From UBA1731 sp964440985 (GTDB taxonomy: Bacteria; Verrucomicrobiota; Kiritimatiellia; RFP12; UBA1067), in the NCBI GenBank assembly GCA_964440985.1, contig CAYTWE010000012.1:1-49972 (forward strand): a DNA stretch of 49,972 nucleotides. The letters run 5' to 3'. A program made the translations under genes and the position numbers. The notes under the pieces are model-generated. The model saw only the letters and a list, made by a program, of their open reading frames with translations. It was not told the DNA's origin and did not search any database. Positions 49,009 to 49,972 of this stretch are shown here, piece by piece. The first letter of the stretch is position 1; each line of letters opens with the position of its first letter.

Positions 49009-49134
49009 TTACCGCACTGAACAGCAATCTGCCGCAAACAACGGGCCTGTCAACATCAGCATCACAAAACGCTTCGAGCCGCTCCCGTTTTTGCAAGTGG
49101 AACCGTCGCTTCCTTTCTTCTGCTCTTCACTCAT
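49009..49134 (-). CDS. Doubtful small ORF upstream of the RiPP-like operon
   Basis: A 41-residue ORF starting MSEEQKKGSDGSTCKNGSG and ending in a hydrophobic, Cys-rich tail (FVMLMLTGPLFAADCC). It shares a GSGSK stretch and a Cys pair with the precursor peptide but not its leader. The ribosome site is poor (AAGG 10 bases up). It may be a second peptide substrate or a chance ORF. Confidence 0.25.
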   Translation of the reverse strand: MSEEQKKGSDGSTCKNGSGSKRFVMLMLTGPLFAADCCSVR

Positions 49135-49567
49135 CGCACAATTGCCTTATAGGTTGCCTTTTCTTTGAAATTGAGCGGATGTTCGGCGCACCACCCACGC
49201 ACCTTATCCCGCCTAACTGGCAATTAAGATATCATTTTTTTTTTATTGTCAATACCAAACTTTATTTGCAGATTTATATGCGCCATGTGTCGCTTTTTTA
49301 CATTTTACGACCCGCCAATTGCCCGGTTTTGTGGAAGATTATTCTCTGCCGCTGAAAACATCGAATCGTTCCGCTCCCGACACAGAACCGAACTACTCCT
49401 ATCACAGAACCAGACTGCCCCAAAACCTAATCGGGTCAATCCCGACACCAAAAGAATTCGTCCGCATCGTAATCTTACAGATTGTTGGTGACTGATGCTT
49501 CAACGCAATGGCACGGAGACGCGCAGTGCTTTTTGTGTTGGGTGGGCTGTTTCTCGCGCAGAGGAAG

Positions 49568-49637
49568 CAGCAAGATTTTTCGGTTTAAATTGCCCTGCGC
49601 GAAGCACAGACAAAAAACAATCCCGAAAATCTTGCTG
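49568..49637. repeat. Extragenic repeat (copy B) with long terminal inverted repeats
   Basis: CAGCAAGATTTTTCGG (49568-49583) and CCGAAAATCTTGCTG (49623-49637) are inverted repeats with one bulged T, around a 39-base centre. The left arm and centre (49575-49607) match the element at 24073-24106. It resembles a small mobile or REP-like palindromic element. Confidence 0.6.
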
Positions 49638-49681
49638 ATCCTGTCAAAAAACTTTGCGTTCCTTGCGTTAAAAAGTCAGTT

Positions 49682-49714
49682 GGTAGATGGTAGTGGTTAG
49701 TGGGTAGTGGGTAG
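49682..49714. repeat. GGTAG-type short tandem repeat (copy 2)
   Basis: Five to six imperfect GGTAG(T)GG units in a row, the same motif as at 7029-7050. Not coding on either strand as far as I can see. Confidence 0.55.
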
Positions 49715-49781
49715 GGCGGGGCGTCCCGTTCCGCCGTTGGCATACGAGCCAAGGGTGTCGCGCTCTGCTCCGGAACTCCAG

Positions 49782-49803
49782 AACTCCCCGCAGCGAAAGC
49801 AAC
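49782..49803. repeat. Dispersed extragenic element (copy 2)
   Basis: Matches 7371-7392 at 21 of 22 bases. In both places it lies near a GGTAG-type repeat, so the two motifs may belong to one larger, partly decayed element. Confidence 0.6.
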
Positions 49804-49972
49804 GGATTTTCGCGCCCGCATGATACAGATAGACGCAAGGCCTCGTCCGCCAGAAAAAAATGGGGGAACATCCAAGGCGGCTTAAGGAGTTCTTGCCGCC
49901 CCACACCCTTTACTAATCATCTCCCACATTCAGCCAATTGAAAATTCCGGGTCTGAGGATCTGTACCTCTCG

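Larger units (their letters stand above)
48760..49972. other. Largely non-coding upstream region with extragenic repeats
   Basis: About 1.2 kb without a convincing gene. It is AT-rich near 48.85-49.35 kb, where the promoter of the RiPP-like operon must lie. TTGACA on the minus strand at about 49247-49252 has CTTAAT 18 bases later, a weak candidate. The rest holds the repeats listed separately. A GGCGGC/GCCGCC hairpin near 49870-49895 may be the terminator of a gene beyond the window. Confidence 0.5.

Noticed and set aside
48801..49355. 184-codon open frame on the plus strand upstream of the RiPP-like operon
   Set aside because: Composition is Ser/Arg/His-rich and low in normal domain patterns, there is no ribosome site, and it covers the expected promoter region of the operon on the other strand.
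49682..49714. Telomere-like GGTAG repeat marking a linear chromosome end
   Set aside because: The same motif occurs inside the window at 7029-7050 and the run is short and imperfect.
49585..49875. 96-codon open frame on the minus strand in the repeat region
   Set aside because: It runs through the GGTAG and dispersed repeats (SATPLARMPTAERDAPP), has no ribosome site, and its sequence follows the repeats rather than a protein fold.
1..49972. tRNA, rRNA, integrase or insertion-sequence genes
   Set aside because: None was recognised on either strand; the AT-rich module near 46.6-49.4 kb therefore has no visible mobility gene.

Overview
This window looks like a chromosomal piece of a GC-rich, Gram-negative, probably anaerobic, uncultured bacterium. 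ExbB/ExbD/TonB and lipoproteins point to an outer membrane, and a sodium-pump decarboxylase suggests anaerobic energy metabolism. I lean to the Verrucomicrobiota/Kiritimatiellota/Lentisphaerae side of the PVC group, but that is inference: no rRNA gene is present to fix it. Every gene I can support lies on the minus strand, so transcription runs from high to low coordinates. Many promoters share an extended -10 of the form TGGTATAAT.

Region by region, low to high. 1-0.7 kb: oadG and the start of oadA. 0.8-2.2 kb: a three-gene unit (secreted tandem-repeat protein, a 65-residue FTR-like iron-sulfur protein, a pseudouridine synthase). 2.2-7.0 kb: a MATE-like membrane protein, rsmB, ridA, a lipoprotein and a ClC channel. 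7.4-9.9 kb: a heavy-metal P-type ATPase and a CsoR-type repressor, with palindromic operators in front of both. 9.9-10.9 kb: ECF sigma factor, its membrane-anchored partner and a 44-residue membrane protein. 11.1-20.0 kb: the S10-spc ribosomal protein operon from rpsJ to rplO, lacking rpmC (L29), rpmD (L30) and a following secY. 20.1-23.9 kb: two-component system, an HD plus histidine-phosphatase fusion and a coiled-coil protein. 24.1-27.6 kb: thi4-thiE-bioD-bioA under a TPP riboswitch. 27.7-34.8 kb: exbB-exbD-tonB-larB-larC-nadD/HAD-queC-uup, tightly packed. 34.9-37.3 kb: pdxS, pdxT and a LysR regulator. 37.4-41.0 kb: trpC-trpB-trpA-trpF behind a Trp-Trp-Trp leader peptide and attenuator. 41.1-42.4 kb: two secreted or anchored coiled-coil proteins.

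The most interesting part is 42.5-48.8 kb, which I read as an undescribed RiPP-type operon. A 48-residue Cys-containing precursor with a strong ribosome binding site is followed by a perfect 11-bp stem-loop, a PqqD-like/radical SAM/SPASM maturase, a decayed second copy of the precursor, a 141-residue unknown protein, a SIR2-family protein with intact catalytic motifs, a translationally coupled 34-residue ORF, a second homologous radical SAM/SPASM maturase and a metal-dependent amidohydrolase. The precursor-proximal half is visibly AT-rich and the distal half GC-rich, so the locus looks composite and partly acquired. The 1.2 kb above it (48.8-50.0 kb) carries no convincing gene apart from one doubtful small ORF; it holds extragenic repeats shared with other intergenic spacers.
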